A stretch of 21,120 bases of DNA. Source: a virus. The notes below the pieces were generated by a model. It did no database searches and had not been told where the DNA came from. It worked only from the letters and a program-made list of their open reading frames with translations. The number at the start of each line of letters is the position of its first letter. Within the stretch, counting starts at the first letter, position 1. Made by a program: the position numbers and the translations under genes. The stretch lies in the IMG/VR virus record IMGVR_UViG_3300037069_000109, positions 1 through 21,120 of that record, one strand, 5' to 3'. Of this stretch, positions 21,014 through 21,120 are shown piece after piece.

Positions 21014-21120
21014 TCAGCATTGCGCTGCGGCCACATTGCGCGGCCTCGGATAGTCGAACATTCGAGCGAATCGGGAGGGTTTGAACCTGCCGCGGGCTTT
21101 ATCGCCCTCCCCGGCGCTCT
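21014..21120 (-). CDS. 3' end of an upstream gene, cut by the window edge
   Basis: One minus-strand frame is open from the window edge (first whole codon at 21118) to a TGA at 21014, nine bases before the small terminase ATG. The readable end is SAGEGDKARGRF... then MFDYPRPRNVAAAQC, and its third positions are about 70% G/C like the other genes. Stop spacing fits the operon: its TGA merges with the GAGGAG of the terminase gene. The end alone does not identify the protein. Genes at this place in actinophages are often HNH endonucleases, but no motif for that is visible. A second open frame also crosses the region, so this is tentative. Confidence 0.45.
   Translation of the reverse strand, partial: SAGEGDKARGRFKPSRFARMFDYPRPRNVAAAQC

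Noticed and set aside
21071-21120. tRNA-like T-arm (minus strand GGTTCAAACCC) with a nearby GGGC/GCCC stem
   Set aside because: The T-stem has a mismatch and no anticodon arm of correct 5-7-5 geometry can be placed upstream; the stretch also reads as coding DNA.
1-21120. CRISPR array, insertion sequence, integrase, repressor or defence operon
   Set aside because: No spaced identical repeats, transposase or recombinase motifs or helix-turn-helix repressor were found; apart from the lipoprotein the window is an ordered virion and lysis operon.

Overview
The window is about 21 kb of high-GC DNA holding the late (virion and lysis) half of a siphovirus-type tailed phage or prophage. High GC, many GTG starts and GTGA/ATGA gene junctions, a P22-type coat protein, a TerL resembling those of actinophages and a DUF732-like lipoprotein all point to an actinobacterial host. 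A Microbacterium-type host is an inference from family resemblance. Nearly every gene is on the minus strand, so the operon reads from right (21120) to left (1). No integrase, repressor, replication or tRNA gene is visible, so lifestyle cannot be decided here.

Right part, DNA packaging and head (21120 to about 13350): the 3' end of an unidentified gene, small terminase, large terminase, portal, MuF-like minor head protein, scaffold, P22-like major capsid protein, then four short head-tail connector genes chained by 4-bp GTGA overlaps (adaptor, stopper, HK97-gp10-like protein, tail terminator).

Middle part, tail shaft (about 13350 to 8220): the major tail protein, bracketed by stem-loops; a tail assembly chaperone pair joined by a probable -1 frameshift; a 902-residue tape measure protein; and a distal tail protein. 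In the gap between the chaperone and the tape measure gene sits the only convincing plus-strand gene, a 102-residue lipoprotein. Its position, strand and type suggest a moron expressed independently of the late operon, possibly a superinfection-exclusion factor acting on the tape measure or injection step.

Left part, tail tip, fibres and lysis (8220 to 1): a hub-like protein, a fibre with YadA-like repeats and an S74-type chaperone end, a small tail protein, a collagen-like tail protein, a 323-residue and a 61-residue putative tail protein, a 50-residue protein missed by usual length cut-offs, then the lysis cassette. That cassette holds an M15 endopeptidase with a strong internal start for its C-terminal domain, and two membrane proteins. 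An 814-residue SGNH-hydrolase tail protein and a 36-residue basic peptide gene follow. The operon closes at a strong intrinsic terminator (94-137). Beyond it lie helically phased TCCCG repeats, possibly the start of a control or attachment region.
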